The notes under the pieces: generated by a model
The model's input: the letters and a program-made list of their open reading frames with translations, nothing else
Told to the model about the DNA's origin: nothing
The model's database searches: none
From: an uncultured Desulfovibrio sp.
GTDB taxonomy: Bacteria; Desulfobacterota; Desulfovibrionia; Desulfovibrionales; Desulfovibrionaceae
NCBI GenBank assembly: GCA_900541395.1
Contig: UQJT01000008.1
Span: forward strand, 1-64,000
DNA: 64,000 bases
Direction of reading: 5' to 3'
In this document: one piece after another, positions 49,710 to 59,067 of the stretch
How the letters are laid out: every line of letters starts with the position of its first letter
Numbering within the stretch: the first letter of the stretch is position 1
Position numbers and translations under genes: made by a program

Positions 49710-49780
49710 TTTTTTCGGTCCCGGCCGACCCCCGCGCGAAAAGCGCGCGTCAAGTTCGCGCCCGGAGCCCGAATTGCGCC
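49710..49780. repeat. 71-bp direct repeat, right copy (R-M island boundary)
   Basis: Exact copy of 46428-46498. Foreign A/T-rich DNA is on its left and host GC-rich DNA on its right. The T-run at its left end is two bases longer than in the other copy. Confidence 0.95.
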
Positions 49781-49784
49781 GTTT

Positions 49785-49820
49785 CCCTCTTGTTTTTTAG
49801 AGGGTTCTGTTTTATTTATT
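49785..49820 (+). terminator. Intrinsic terminator just right of the island
   Basis: CCCTCT/AGAGGG stem (49785-49790, 49799-49804) followed by a T-rich stretch (TTCTGTTTTATTTATTTT). Before insertion it would have stood about 218 nt after the MFS stop, so it is probably the original end of the sulfatase-like/MFS transcript. Confidence 0.55.
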
Positions 49821-50021
49821 TTGGGCTTCATCCTTCCGGATAAGGCGGAACGGGCGGGAGATTTCCCCCGGATGTTCCGGCTTGAGCGGAAATGCGCGTG
49901 GGCTTCCCGTCCGCACGGGGGGCGCTGCACTTTGTTCCGGCGAAAGGTGAAGCGTGGCATTTTGTCCGGGGCCGGTTTTCCTCGCCCGAAAAGTTGGCGG
50001 ACAACGCGACAGGAGACAACT

Positions 50022-50945
50022 ATGATCGTTTTGTACATCCTGGCTTACGTGGCTCTTATCGCCTGCGTGGCCATCATCGTGGCGAAGATGGTCGGCTACC
50101 TCAAAAAGCCCATGCACCTGCGCTGGGAAATCTATCCCGTGGCGCACGAAGCGCCGGAACGCCTCAAGCACGGCGGCAGTTACATGGAAGAGCTCGACTG
50201 GTGGAAAAAGCCCTACCACAGTTCCACCCTCGGCACGCTGACCGGCTTTCTCAAGGAAGCCCTGTTTCTGCACGCCACCTACGAACACAATCGCCCCCTG
50301 TGGGTGCGCACCTATCCCTTCCATGTGGGCCTGTATCTGCTCATCGGCTCGCTGGGCCTGACCGTCATCTGTTCCTTCTGTCTGATGGCGAACTATCTGG
50401 GCTGGTTCCTGCAACTGTGCGCCACCCTGGCCATGCTCTGCAACGTGTTGGGCTTTCTCGGCGTGCTGTGGGGGTCGCTCTCCCTCATCCAGCGCCGCAT
50501 GACCCAGCGCGATTTGCGCAAGTACAGCATGCCCGAGCATTTCTTCAACCTGGGCCTGTTCGCCGTGTTTTCCGGCCTGGGGCTCATCATGTCGATTATC
50601 GGCCCCAGGTGGTTCGTCATGCAGGGCGCCGTGTTCTTCGCGGGGATGCTGACGTTCAAGGCCGTGCCGGTGTCCGCCGTGTACGTGCTGTATCTGCTCA
50701 TCTCCTTCTTCCTGTTCATCTGGGTGCCCTTCAGTTTTATGGGCCATGCGTTCATGAAGTACTTCACCTGGCACGACATCCGCTGGGACGACGTGCCCGC
50801 GCAGGACAGCAAAAAAGTGCAGGCCGGCATAGCGGCCAACCTGAATCTGCCCGTCAGTTGGAAGGCTTCGCACATCAAGGGCGACGGCAAAAAGACCTGG
50901 GCCGAAGTGGCGACCACCGACCCGACGAAGCAGGACAAGGAGTAA
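50022..50945 (+). CDS. NarI/DsrM-like membrane cytochrome b subunit
   Basis: 307 residues with about six membrane helices (first at 3-22, then near 105-130, 135-160, 188-208, 215-235, 240-262). The long loop before helix 2 contains WWKKPYHSSTLGTLTGFLKEALFLHATYEHNRPLW-type sequence seen in gamma-subunit-like proteins paired with HdrD-like partners; His residues in YPFHVGLYLL and FSFMGHAFMKYF may hold heme b. The ATG at 50022 has AGGAG seven bases upstream; the frame is open further left across the repeat but lacks a ribosome site. Stop is 4 nt before the Fe-S gene. Likely quinone-linked. Confidence 0.85.
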   Translation: MIVLYILAYVALIACVAIIVAKMVGYLKKPMHLRWEIYPVAHEAPERLKHGGSYMEELDWWKKPYHSSTLGTLTGFLKEALFLHATYEHNRPLWVRTYPFHVGLYLLIGSLGLTVICSFCLMANYLGWFLQLCATLAMLCNVLGFLGVLWGSLSLIQRRMTQRDLRKYSMPEHFFNLGLFAVFSGLGLIMSIIGPRWFVMQGAVFFAGMLTFKAVPVSAVYVLYLLISFFLFIWVPFSFMGHAFMKYFTWHDIRWDDVPAQDSKKVQAGIAANLNLPVSWKASHIKGDGKKTWAEVATTDPTKQDKE

Positions 50946-50949
50946 GAGC

Positions 50950-52539
50950 ATGAAGACCGATCTCACGTTTAACGATATGGCCACCGAAGAAGGTCAGATG
51001 ACCACGGTGGACGTGAGCAGCCTGAAAAAGCTTCCGGTGGACTTCCGCGAATTTCCGTGGAAGACCTACACCGACGCCCAGAAAAACGAATTCTGCTGTC
51101 TTCTGGACGACGTGGTCGCCCTGCAGATTCCCGTGCCCAAAACGCCCGAGGAAGAAGAGGAAATCGTCAACAAGTTTCTGGAGGGCGTGCGCAAGCTGTT
51201 CACCCCCGAAAACAACTGGACCTGCCTGGCCATGCTGGACACCAGCATGGAGTACTGCGCGCAGTGCAACTCGTGTTCCGAGGCCTGTCACCTGTTCGAG
51301 GCGACCAACGGGCACGACATGTACCGGCCCAACTTCCGGTCCGAACTGTTCCGCCGCATTTACAAGCAGTACGTCAAAAAGGAGCCTCTGGCCAAATGGC
51401 GCTACGGCGACACGCTGCTCAACTGGCGCACCGTGGTCCGCCTGGCCGAACTGGCCTACCGTTGCAACCTGTGCCGCCGTTGCGCCCAGGTTTGCCCCAT
51501 CGGCGTGGACAACGGCCTTATCGCGCGCGAACTGCGCAAGCTGTTCAGCCAGGAATTGGGCTGGCACCCGCGTGAGCTGCACGAAAAGGGCACCATGCTC
51601 CAGCTTGAGGCCGGTTCCTCCACGGGCATGACCCCGGCCGTGGACATCGAAACCGTGGAATTCATCGACGAGGACTATGTCGAGTCCACGGGCTACGAGT
51701 TCAAAACCCCCTGGGACGTGGAAGGCGCCGACATCCTGCTGCTGCACAACGCCGGCGAAATGCTGGCCTGGCCCGACAACATCGCGGCTTTTTCGATCAT
51801 TTTCGAGGCGGCGGGCCTGTCCTGGACCCTGAGCAGCGAAATCGCCGGGTACGACTCGGTGAACTACGGCATCTTCTACGACGACGTGCAGGCCGCCCGT
51901 GTGGCCCTCAAACACGCCGAAGCGGCCAAAAAGCTGGGTGTGAAGCAGATTGTGCTCGGCGAATGCGGGCACGCCCACAAGGCCCTGTCCGTCATTGCCG
52001 ACCGCATCCTGCCGCCGGAACTGAACATCCCGCGCGTGAGCTGCTTCCCCCTGTTGCGCGACATCGTGCTGAGCGGCAAGCTCAAGCTGGACCCCAGCCG
52101 CAACGACTTTCCGGTCACTCTGCACGACCCGTGCAACCTGGTGCGGCTCATGGGCGTGGTGCAGCCCCAGCGCGACGTGCTGAAGGCCGTTTGCCCCCAA
52201 TTCCGCGAAATGACCCCGCACGGCGTGGACAACTACTGCTGCGGCGGCGGCAGCGGCTTTGCCATCATCACCCGCAACAACATCGAAGGCTGGCGCATGA
52301 ACGTCACCGGCCGCAAAAAGATGGAGCAGATCTGCGGCGCGTTCTCGGACTGCCTGGGCCCCGAAACCAAAAAGTACGTGTGCGCCCCCTGTTCGAACTG
52401 CAAGGGGCAGATCCGCGAACTGCTGGAGCAGAACAACCTGCTCGAAAAGAATTCCATCCGTTACGGCGGCCTGGTGGAACTTATCGTCAACGCCATGACC
52501 GACGTGAAGCCCGGCTTCATCAGTTGGGAAGAAGAATAG
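50950..52539 (+). CDS. HdrD/DsrK-like iron-sulfur protein
   Basis: 529 residues, cytoplasmic. Two ferredoxin-type clusters (Cys103-106-109-113; Cys172-175-178-182 with Pro) and two CCG units: GECGHAHKA plus HDPCNLVRLMG, YCCGGGSGFAI and APCSNCKGQI. This is the arrangement of HdrD, DsrK and TmcB, which pass electrons between membrane quinol/heme b and thiol-disulfide or DsrC partners. With the preceding cytochrome b it forms a two-subunit complex lacking a cytochrome c subunit nearby. Exact complex name not assigned. Confidence 0.87.
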   Translation: MKTDLTFNDMATEEGQMTTVDVSSLKKLPVDFREFPWKTYTDAQKNEFCCLLDDVVALQIPVPKTPEEEEEIVNKFLEGVRKLFTPENNWTCLAMLDTSMEYCAQCNSCSEACHLFEATNGHDMYRPNFRSELFRRIYKQYVKKEPLAKWRYGDTLLNWRTVVRLAELAYRCNLCRRCAQVCPIGVDNGLIARELRKLFSQELGWHPRELHEKGTMLQLEAGSSTGMTPAVDIETVEFIDEDYVESTGYEFKTPWDVEGADILLLHNAGEMLAWPDNIAAFSIIFEAAGLSWTLSSEIAGYDSVNYGIFYDDVQAARVALKHAEAAKKLGVKQIVLGECGHAHKALSVIADRILPPELNIPRVSCFPLLRDIVLSGKLKLDPSRNDFPVTLHDPCNLVRLMGVVQPQRDVLKAVCPQFREMTPHGVDNYCCGGGSGFAIITRNNIEGWRMNVTGRKKMEQICGAFSDCLGPETKKYVCAPCSNCKGQIRELLEQNNLLEKNSIRYGGLVELIVNAMTDVKPGFISWEEE

Positions 52540-52572
52540 CGCCCCGCGCGTCCGCGCGTCCGGCATGAACGA

Positions 52573-52605
52573 CCAAGCCCGGCGGAACCGTTCCGCCGGG
52601 CTTGG
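52573..52605 (+). terminator. Terminator after the HdrD-like gene
   Basis: A 16-bp inverted repeat (CCAAGCCCGGCGGAAC and its complement, centre 1 nt) lies 34 nt after the stop and is followed by CTCGTTT. Confidence 0.75.
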
Positions 52606-52747
52606 CTCGTTTCGGAAGTCCGGAATTTCGCGGAGACGGGGAGAGGAGTCGGGAACAGCGGAGAAGGGGCCGCGGAATCGGGCCGGGCTTTCGTCCCGAG
52701 GCTTTTTAGAGTAGGCTGCGGGCCAAGACGTCGGGCATGGGGGCGGT

Positions 52748-53497
52748 ATGGGACGACGAGGAAAAAGCGGCGGGCGCAAACGCCGGGTGACTCGGCCGGC
52801 CGTTGCGGCAGGAGCGATCCTGCTGGCGGGGCTGGTCTTTTTTCCGGCCTTTGCCGTTCCGAGCGACGCCGAGCGGGAAGGGGACGGGCGGGCCCGGGCC
52901 GCCCTCGTGCTTTCCACCGGCGTTTTGGGCCTCCAGACCGAACTTCCGGCCGGGAACAGCGGCGGAAACATCGAGAACAAGCGCGGAGAGAACCGGAACA
53001 AGTCGATGCCGTTCCCGCGTTTGTCCGAATCCGCGGCCCGCGCGTTGTTGTGGGGGAGCGTGGCCGTGGCGCTGGCGATCATCGCCTGCCATGCGGGGTC
53101 CAATCTGTGGAGTTTCAGCCGGTCGCGCCGCCTGGAAAGCGCGGGCGCGGACGAGGAGGCGTCTGCCGCGGCGGTCGCGCGCATGGATCGGGCCCAGGCG
53201 CGGGCGGACGAACTGGCCGACGCCGCCGACTACGCCGAGGCCATGCACCTTTTGCTGCTGCAAAGCGTGGGTGAATTGCGTCGCCGCCTTCACACGTCCA
53301 TCGCCGTGTCGCTGACCAGCCGCGAGATTTTGTCCAACCTGGATTTGCCCCCCGGCGGACGGGAGAGTTTTGCCGATATCATCGAGCGTGTGGAGCTTTC
53401 CCACTTCGGCGGGCGCAAGCCGGGGCGCGAGGAATACAAAGCCTGCCGCCGCAGCTTTGAGGCGTTGACGGCGGCTCTTCGCCGGGGGGCGGCATGA
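52748..53497 (+). CDS. DUF4129-like membrane protein
   Basis: 249 residues: a basic N-terminus, hydrophobic segment at about 18-36, a second at about 95-112, and a cytoplasmic C-terminal region ADYAEAMHLLLLQSVGELRRR...SLTSREILSNLDL...IIERVELSHFGGRKP that matches the DUF4129 pattern. In other bacteria this domain is encoded beside MoxR/DUF58 genes. First gene of the six-gene operon; overlaps the next by 4 nt (ATGA). Confidence 0.7.
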   Translation: MGRRGKSGGRKRRVTRPAVAAGAILLAGLVFFPAFAVPSDAEREGDGRARAALVLSTGVLGLQTELPAGNSGGNIENKRGENRNKSMPFPRLSESAARALLWGSVAVALAIIACHAGSNLWSFSRSRRLESAGADEEASAAAVARMDRAQARADELADAADYAEAMHLLLLQSVGELRRRLHTSIAVSLTSREILSNLDLPPGGRESFADIIERVELSHFGGRKPGREEYKACRRSFEALTAALRRGAA

Positions 53498-54765
53498 GGC
53501 GGGGGCCGTTTACCCGTTCCGCGCTGATTCTGCTGCTGACTTGCGGTCTGGCGCTTTTCGCGCTGTCCGTGCTGTTGCCCGCCTACGACGACGGGACGCC
53601 GGACCGGGGCGATACCGCGCGGGCCGGGACCTATTCCGTGTCCGCCATCGGCCACGCCGGTGTGTACGATATGTTGCGCCGTCTCGATTTTCCGGTCAGT
53701 CGGGGCCGGGGCCATACTTTGGACATGGTGGGCGGCGGCACTCTGATGGTCATCGAACCCGACCCGTGGCGTCTGGACGACGAACTCGGCCCGCGTCTGC
53801 TGATGGAGGTGCCGAGCCTGGTGCTGGTGCTGCCCAAATGGCGGGGCGTGCCGGACAAGCGGCATTCCGGCTGGGTGGGGGAGGTGCGGCCGGAGTCCTT
53901 GGACGCGGCGCGGCGGGTTCTGAGCCATGTGACGGGCGAGGGCGACGTGGCTCGCGTGGCGCGTCCCGCGGCCTGGACGGACAACGAGCTCGGCGTCGTT
54001 CCCGCCCTGCCGGAAGTGGTCCAGGTGGCGCGCTCGCCCGCGTTGCGGCCCGTGGTCGGCACGGCGGACGGCATGTTGGTGGGCGAACTGATCATGGACG
54101 AGGGCGACGACAATACGGTTTGGGTGCTGGCCGACCCCGACGTGATATCCAACCACGGCCTGGGCAAGGGCGAAAACACGGCCTTTGTGCTGGCCCTGTT
54201 GCGCCGTGCGCGGGGCGCGGAGCGGGAAGCCGCCCGCGCGCCCCTGGTGTTTGACGAAAGCGTCCACGGTTTTCGCGCGGCCGAGCGGTCCGGAATTTCG
54301 TGGCTGTTCCGTTTCCCGTACGGCATCGTCACCGGCCTGACGGGGCTGTCGGCCCTGCTGGCGTTTCTGGCCGGGGCCGGGCGTTTCGGCGCGCCGCTTG
54401 CGCCCGGGCGCGCTCCGGACTTCGGCAAGGCCCGGCTGATCGCCAACGGAGCGCGCCTGCTCGACTACGCCGGGCATCACGACGAGGTGCTGCGCCGTTA
54501 CGCGCGCCGGACCGTGCGCGCGGCGGCCCGCGCCCTGCACGCGCCGCCGGGGCTGGAGGCCGAGGCCCTGACTGCCTGGCTGGACCGGGTGGGCGCGGCG
54601 CGCGGCGCGCGCGATTCGTGCTCCGACCTGATGCGGCGGGTCGCCAACCTCAAACCCGGCGATCCCCGGTCGCTGCCCCGGCTGTTCGCCTGCGCCTGTG
54701 CCGTTCATCGCTGGAAGGGAGAAATCACGCATGGAATTTCAAGCGCCCCCGGGCGTCGTCGCTGA
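53494..54765 (+). CDS. DUF4350-like membrane-anchored protein
   Basis: 423 residues with a membrane helix at about 10-29, a large extracytoplasmic region with [28 protein letters not shown] and [30 protein letters not shown], then a second helix near 275-295 and an Arg-rich cytoplasmic tail. This is the DUF4350 layout found between DUF4129 and MoxR genes. Overlaps moxR by 35 nt. Function unknown, probably envelope-related. Confidence 0.72.
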   Translation: MRRGPFTRSALILLLTCGLALFALSVLLPAYDDGTPDRGDTARAGTYSVSAIGHAGVYDMLRRLDFPVSRGRGHTLDMVGGGTLMVIEPDPWRLDDELGPRLLMEVPSLVLVLPKWRGVPDKRHSGWVGEVRPESLDAARRVLSHVTGEGDVARVARPAAWTDNELGVVPALPEVVQVARSPALRPVVGTADGMLVGELIMDEGDDNTVWVLADPDVISNHGLGKGENTAFVLALLRRARGAEREAARAPLVFDESVHGFRAAERSGISWLFRFPYGIVTGLTGLSALLAFLAGAGRFGAPLAPGRAPDFGKARLIANGARLLDYAGHHDEVLRRYARRTVRAAARALHAPPGLEAEALTAWLDRVGAARGARDSCSDLMRRVANLKPGDPRSLPRLFACACAVHRWKGEITHGISSAPGRRR

Positions 54766-55690
54766 CCGCATCCGGTCCGAGGTGGGCAAGGCCGTCGTCG
54801 GCCAGGAAGACGCGGTCGATCTGATGCTCGCCGCCCTGCTGTGCGGCGGGCATGTGCTGTTGGAAGGCGTCCCCGGCACGGGCAAGACCTTTCTGGCTCA
54901 GGCCTTCGCCCTATGTCTCGATTTGCGGTTCGGGCGCATCCAGTTCACCCCCGATCTGATGCCCGGCGACGTGCTGGGCACCAATTTGTTCAATTTTCAG
55001 ACCAATTCCTTTGTTCTGACCCAGGGGCCCATTTTCACGCAGATTCTGCTGGCCGACGAAATCAACCGCACCCCGCCCAAAACTCAGGCCGCCCTGTTGC
55101 AGGCCATGAACGAGCGGTCGGTCACCATCGACAGGCAAACCCATCCTCTGGGCGAGGAATTTATGGTGGTGGCCACCCAGAACCCCATCGAGCAGCAGGG
55201 CACCTATCCTTTGCCCGAAGCCCAGTTGGACCGCTTTTTGTTTAAAATCGTCGTCGACTACGCCTCGGAGGATGAGGAACGCGAGATTGTCCGGCGCTAC
55301 GGGCATTATTCGGCCATGCCCCGGCCGGCCGATTTCGGCCTGCGTCCCGTGGTCGCGCGGGAGGAACTGGCCGAGGCCCGCGCGCTGACGGCGGGCATCA
55401 GGCTGACCGAGCCCCTGGTGGAGTATATCGTGGACCTCATCCGGGCCACACGGCGACACCCGGCCATCGAGACCGGGGCGTCCGCCCGCGCCGCCACTAT
55501 GATGGCGGCCGCCGCCCGGGCCTACGCCGCCGTGTGCGGCCGCGACTTCGTCATCCCCGACGACGTGAAGCGGCTGGCCGTGCCGCTGTTGCGGCACCGG
55601 GTGGTCATGACTCCGGCCGCCGACATCGAGGGCATAGGCAGCGAACAGGCCCTGCGCGACATCATCGACCAGACGGCGGCCCCCCGATGA
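54731..55690 (+). CDS. MoxR-family AAA+ ATPase
   Basis: 319 residues. Walker A GVPGTGKT (46-53), Walker [24 protein letters not shown], sensor 1 [26 protein letters not shown], and a C-terminal lid domain. MoxR ATPases act as chaperones on VWA/DUF58 proteins, and the DUF58 gene follows with an ATGA overlap. ATG 54731 follows GGGAG; it lies inside the end of the DUF4350 gene. Confidence 0.94.
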   Translation: MEFQAPPGVVADRIRSEVGKAVVGQEDAVDLMLAALLCGGHVLLEGVPGTGKTFLAQAFALCLDLRFGRIQFTPDLMPGDVLGTNLFNFQTNSFVLTQGPIFTQILLADEINRTPPKTQAALLQAMNERSVTIDRQTHPLGEEFMVVATQNPIEQQGTYPLPEAQLDRFLFKIVVDYASEDEEREIVRRYGHYSAMPRPADFGLRPVVAREELAEARALTAGIRLTEPLVEYIVDLIRATRRHPAIETGASARAATMMAAAARAYAAVCGRDFVIPDDVKRLAVPLLRHRVVMTPAADIEGIGSEQALRDIIDQTAAPR

Positions 55691-57039
55691 AATCTGACGA
55701 CCCGGTCGGGCGGCGGCCTTTGCGCGGGTCCGTGCGCCCCACGGTCCGGGCCGCGGCCTGCTTCGCCCTGTCCGTCCCGGCGGCGCTGCTGCTGATCGCC
55801 GGTCGGCCCGAATGGTGGTATGTTTCGCTGTACTGGCCCGCGGCGGTTCTGGCCCTGTCGGCGGCCGACATGCTTATGGTTCTGCCCGGCCGCCGTCTGG
55901 GGCTTGAGGTTCAGACGCCGGGCAGACTGTCCGTGGGGCAGAGCGGCGGCGTGCGCCTGAGCCTGAAGGCCGAAGGCCGGACTCCGCCCGCCGCCGTCGA
56001 AGCCCGGCTGGAACTGGACGGCGCCCCCGCCGAATCGGCGTCCGTCCGGGCGGCCTGGGGCGACGGATCGCTGAATCTGATCTTGCCGCTGACGCCCCGC
56101 CGCCGGGGGCGGACGCTGGTGCGGGCGGTGTGGACGCGCTGGCGCGGGCCGCTGGGACTGGTGGAAGTGCGCCGCCGCTGCGAACGGGAGGACGCCATCG
56201 ACGTGACGCCCGACGTGTGCGGCATCCACGAGGAGGTGTTGCGTTTTTTCGCCAGGGACGCCGTGTACGGCCTTAAAAGCCAGAATCTGCGGGGCGAGGG
56301 GACGGAGTTCGACACCCTGCGCGAGTTCACGCCGGGCATGGACAGTCGCTTCATCGACTGGAAGCACTCGGCGCGCCACCGCAAGCTGCTCAGCAAGGAA
56401 TTCCGGCAGGAGCGCAACCATCAGATTGTGCTCGGCTTCGACACCGGCCACCTGATGCTGGAGCCCGTGGACGGCGTGTCGAGGTTGGACCACGCCATCC
56501 GGGCGGGCCTGCTGCTGGGCTTGGTTTCGCTGCGCGGGGGCGATCTGGTGGGCGGCTGCGGCTTTGACGCCCGCTTCCGCCACTTCCTTCGGCCCGGGCG
56601 GGGCATGCCGCATTTCGCCCGCTTCCAGCGTTTTACGGCCGGGCTGGACTACGGCGTCGAGGAGACGAATTTCACCCTGGCCCTGGCCGAACTCAACGCC
56701 CGCCTGCAACGCCGCGCTCTCATCGTGCTGTTTACCGAATTTGTGGATACCGTGTCGGCGGAACTGCTGGCGGAAAGCCTGCAATGGATGGTCCGGCGGC
56801 ATGTGGTGGTATGCGTCACTTTGCGCGACCCCCTGTTGACCAGACTGTGGGAGGCCCGGCCCGACACGTTCGACGACGTGGCCCGGGCGGTCATCGCCGA
56901 CGATTTTTTGCGGGAACGCTCCATCGTTCTGGAACGCATCGCCCGTTTGGGCGTGCATTGCCTGGAAGCCCCCGCGAACGGGCTTTCCACGGCGCTGCTC
57001 AACCGCTATATGCTGATCAAGCGGAAAGGATGGCTGTGA
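55687..57039 (+). CDS. DUF58 domain protein
   Basis: 450 residues: two membrane helices (about 20-40 and 46-64), a beta-rich region, the DUF58 signature [37 protein letters not shown] (about 198-236), and a VWA-like remainder with IVLGFDTG and [10 protein letters not shown]. The partner and likely client of the MoxR ATPase. Starts on the moxR stop and ends on the start of the SpoIIM gene. Confidence 0.92.
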   Translation: MKSDDPVGRRPLRGSVRPTVRAAACFALSVPAALLLIAGRPEWWYVSLYWPAAVLALSAADMLMVLPGRRLGLEVQTPGRLSVGQSGGVRLSLKAEGRTPPAAVEARLELDGAPAESASVRAAWGDGSLNLILPLTPRRRGRTLVRAVWTRWRGPLGLVEVRRRCEREDAIDVTPDVCGIHEEVLRFFARDAVYGLKSQNLRGEGTEFDTLREFTPGMDSRFIDWKHSARHRKLLSKEFRQERNHQIVLGFDTGHLMLEPVDGVSRLDHAIRAGLLLGLVSLRGGDLVGGCGFDARFRHFLRPGRGMPHFARFQRFTAGLDYGVEETNFTLALAELNARLQRRALIVLFTEFVDTVSAELLAESLQWMVRRHVVVCVTLRDPLLTRLWEARPDTFDDVARAVIADDFLRERSIVLERIARLGVHCLEAPANGLSTALLNRYMLIKRKGWL

Positions 57040-58139
57040 TGACAAACCCGTCCCCGGAATTCTCCCGCCCCCCGGACCGCGATCCGGCGGCAACGGCGGA
57101 AAGCGACCGCGCCGTCCCGGCGGACCGCGGCCTCAAACTGCGCAGCGCCGAATTCCGCAAGGGGCGCGAGCCCGGGTGGAGGGAACTGGACGAACTGGTA
57201 AGCCGGGCGGAGCGGCGGGGCATCGCCTCCCTGTCGGCGGACGAGGCGCAGCGCCTGCCCCTGCTGTACCGGTCGGCCATGTCGTCCCTGGCCGTGGCCC
57301 GGGCCGTCGCTCTTGATCGCAATTTGCTCCTGTATCTGGAAAACCTGGCCTTGCGCGCCTACCTGACCGTGTACGGACCGCGCACCGGCGTGCTGGAAAA
57401 CCTGGAAGAATTTTTTCGGCGGGGCTTTCCCCGGTCCGTGCGGGCCCTGCGCCGGCATATGGCCCTTGTGTTCGGCGCGTTGCTGGTCGGAGTTGCGGCG
57501 GGCTATCTGCTGGTGCGCGCCGACCTGAACAATTTTCACCTGCTGGTGCCGGAATACCTGGCCGGGGGCCGGGGGCCGGGCAGTTCCCGGGCCGATCTGC
57601 TGGAAGGCGAACTGTTCGCGCCCTGGCCCGGCTTTCTCCATACTTTTGTGGTGTTCGCCAACGCGCTGTTCCGGCATAACGCCCTGGTGGGTCTGCTCAG
57701 TTTCGGCCTGGGCTTCGCCTTCGGCGTTCCCACTCTTATCCTGTTCGTGAGCAACGGCCTTACCCTGGGGGCGTTCGTCGCGCTGCACGCCGCGCACGGG
57801 CTGACCGTGGACTTTCTGGGCTGGCTGGCCGTCCACGGCGTGACGGAAATTCTGGCCCTGGTCCTGTGCGGGGCGGCCGGGCTGGCGGTGGCGGAAAAGA
57901 TATTGTTCCCCGGCCCGCTGACGCGTCTGGAAAGTCTGGCCGTTCACGGCCGCCGGGCCGCGGGCGTGGCGGCCGGGGCCGTGGGTCTGTTTTTTGTGGC
58001 GGGGGTGCTGGAAGGGGGCTTTCGCCAATGGATCGACAACACGCCCGGGCGTTTCGCCTTCGCCCTGGTCACCGCGCTGGCGTGGCTGGCGTATTTCGGC
58101 CTGAGCGGCAGGGAGAAGGGACATGGCCGTCACCCATGA
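57039..58139 (+). CDS. SpoIIM-family integral membrane protein
   Basis: 366 residues. Cytoplasmic N-terminal region with SAEFRKGREPGWRELDELVSRAERRG, then helices near 145-165, 215-250 (ALFRHNALVGLLSFGLGFAFGVPTLILFVSNGL), 260-300 and the C-terminus, as in stage II sporulation M homologues of non-sporulating bacteria. I prefer ATG 57039, which overlaps the DUF58 stop (TGATG) and has AAGGA eight bases before; an ATG at 57030 is possible. Role unknown, genetically tied to MoxR/DUF58/RDD. Confidence 0.85.
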   Translation: MTNPSPEFSRPPDRDPAATAESDRAVPADRGLKLRSAEFRKGREPGWRELDELVSRAERRGIASLSADEAQRLPLLYRSAMSSLAVARAVALDRNLLLYLENLALRAYLTVYGPRTGVLENLEEFFRRGFPRSVRALRRHMALVFGALLVGVAAGYLLVRADLNNFHLLVPEYLAGGRGPGSSRADLLEGELFAPWPGFLHTFVVFANALFRHNALVGLLSFGLGFAFGVPTLILFVSNGLTLGAFVALHAAHGLTVDFLGWLAVHGVTEILALVLCGAAGLAVAEKILFPGPLTRLESLAVHGRRAAGVAAGAVGLFFVAGVLEGGFRQWIDNTPGRFAFALVTALAWLAYFGLSGREKGHGRHP

Positions 58140-59022
58140 TCGGTTGGGCGAACTGCTCGAGGGCGTCCGGCGCGGTCGCCGGGTCCTCGTCAGCCCCGAG
58201 GGCGTGCCCTTGGACATCCGGGTGGCGGGGCACGGCGAACGCCTGACCGCCTTTGTCCTGGACATGCTGTTCCTGGGGGCCGCCGTGCTCGTTCTTTATC
58301 TGCTGCTGGTGCCGCTTCTGTTTTCCGGCCTTAATTTCGAACTGGGCGCAACCTTTCTTCTGTTTGCGGCCTTTGTCGTGCGCAACCTGTATTTTTTGCA
58401 TTTTGAACTGGCCTGGCAGGGTCGCACGCCCGGCAAGCGTATCTGCGGGCTGCGGGTCATCAGCCGCGGGGGCGGCGAGTTGACGCCCGCGGCGGTCATC
58501 GCCCGCAACCTGACGCGGGAGGTGGAAATTTTCGTGCCGCTCGGCGTGGTTCTCGGCGTGGGGCTGGGGGCGGACTCCGGCGGCCGTCTGGCGCTGCTGG
58601 GCTGGCTCCTGTGCATCAGCGCCCTGCCCCTGTTCAACCGCGATCATCTGCGCGCCGGGGATCTGATCGGCGGCACCCTGGTCATTTCCATGCCCCGGCG
58701 GACGCTGCTCGACGATTTGACGGACGGGGAGCCCGCGCCCGGGCGTTATGCCTTCAGCGCCGCGCAACTGGCGGTGTACGGGACCTTTGAACTCCAGGTG
58801 CTGGAAGAACTGTTGCGACGTCCGGAGATCGGAGATGAAAACACGCTTGTCGAGGCCTGCGCCAAAATCCGTCGCAAAACAGGTTGGAAGGGCGAAGTGC
58901 CCCCGTCGGAGGCGCGCCGTTTTCTTGCCGCGTTTTACGCCGCTCAGCGGGCCGAACTGGAACGCGGCCGGGTGATGGGCAGAACCAAGGCCGACAAGAC
59001 GGACCCCGGCGGACCGATGTGA
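58123..59022 (+). CDS. RDD-family membrane protein
   Basis: 299 residues. RDD domain (about 35-190): GERLTAFVLDMLFLGAAVLVLYLLLVPLLF with Arg and Asp, ELAWQGRTPGKRICGLRVI with the conserved GKR, and DHLRAGDLIGGTLVI. About 100 hydrophilic C-terminal residues follow. Overlaps the SpoIIM gene by 17 nt; the SpoIIM-RDD-MoxR-DUF58 set recurs across bacteria. Last gene of the operon. Confidence 0.88.
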   Translation: MAVTHDRLGELLEGVRRGRRVLVSPEGVPLDIRVAGHGERLTAFVLDMLFLGAAVLVLYLLLVPLLFSGLNFELGATFLLFAAFVVRNLYFLHFELAWQGRTPGKRICGLRVISRGGGELTPAAVIARNLTREVEIFVPLGVVLGVGLGADSGGRLALLGWLLCISALPLFNRDHLRAGDLIGGTLVISMPRRTLLDDLTDGEPAPGRYAFSAAQLAVYGTFELQVLEELLRRPEIGDENTLVEACAKIRRKTGWKGEVPPSEARRFLAAFYAAQRAELERGRVMGRTKADKTDPGGPM

Positions 59023-59067
59023 CGGCGCGGGGCGCTCCGACCCGCGTTCCCTCCCGGCCGGAACGGA

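Larger units (their letters stand above)
46428..49780. mobile_element. Restriction-modification island flanked by long direct repeats
   Basis: About 3.2 kb of A/T-rich DNA with low-GC codon use, unlike all neighbours, carrying three R-M genes and no integrase or transposase. The exact 71-bp repeats at both ends, themselves host-like in composition, indicate an insertion that duplicated its target. Removing one repeat and the insert rejoins the MFS downstream region to the hairpin at 49785. Confidence 0.8.
49284..50021. other. R-M operon upstream region and right island junction
   Basis: 49284-49709 is A/T-rich island DNA with the R-M promoter area, a GATC near 49351 and a degenerate repeat at 49545; no gene recognised. 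49710-49780 is the right 71-bp repeat. 49781-50021 is host DNA with a hairpin terminator and the leader of the cytochrome b gene, whose AGGAG ribosome site is at 50011. Confidence 0.5.

Noticed and set aside
46428..49780. Reading the 71-bp repeats as phage attachment sites
   Set aside because: No integrase, tRNA gene or phage gene lies in or beside the island; target duplication explains the data better.
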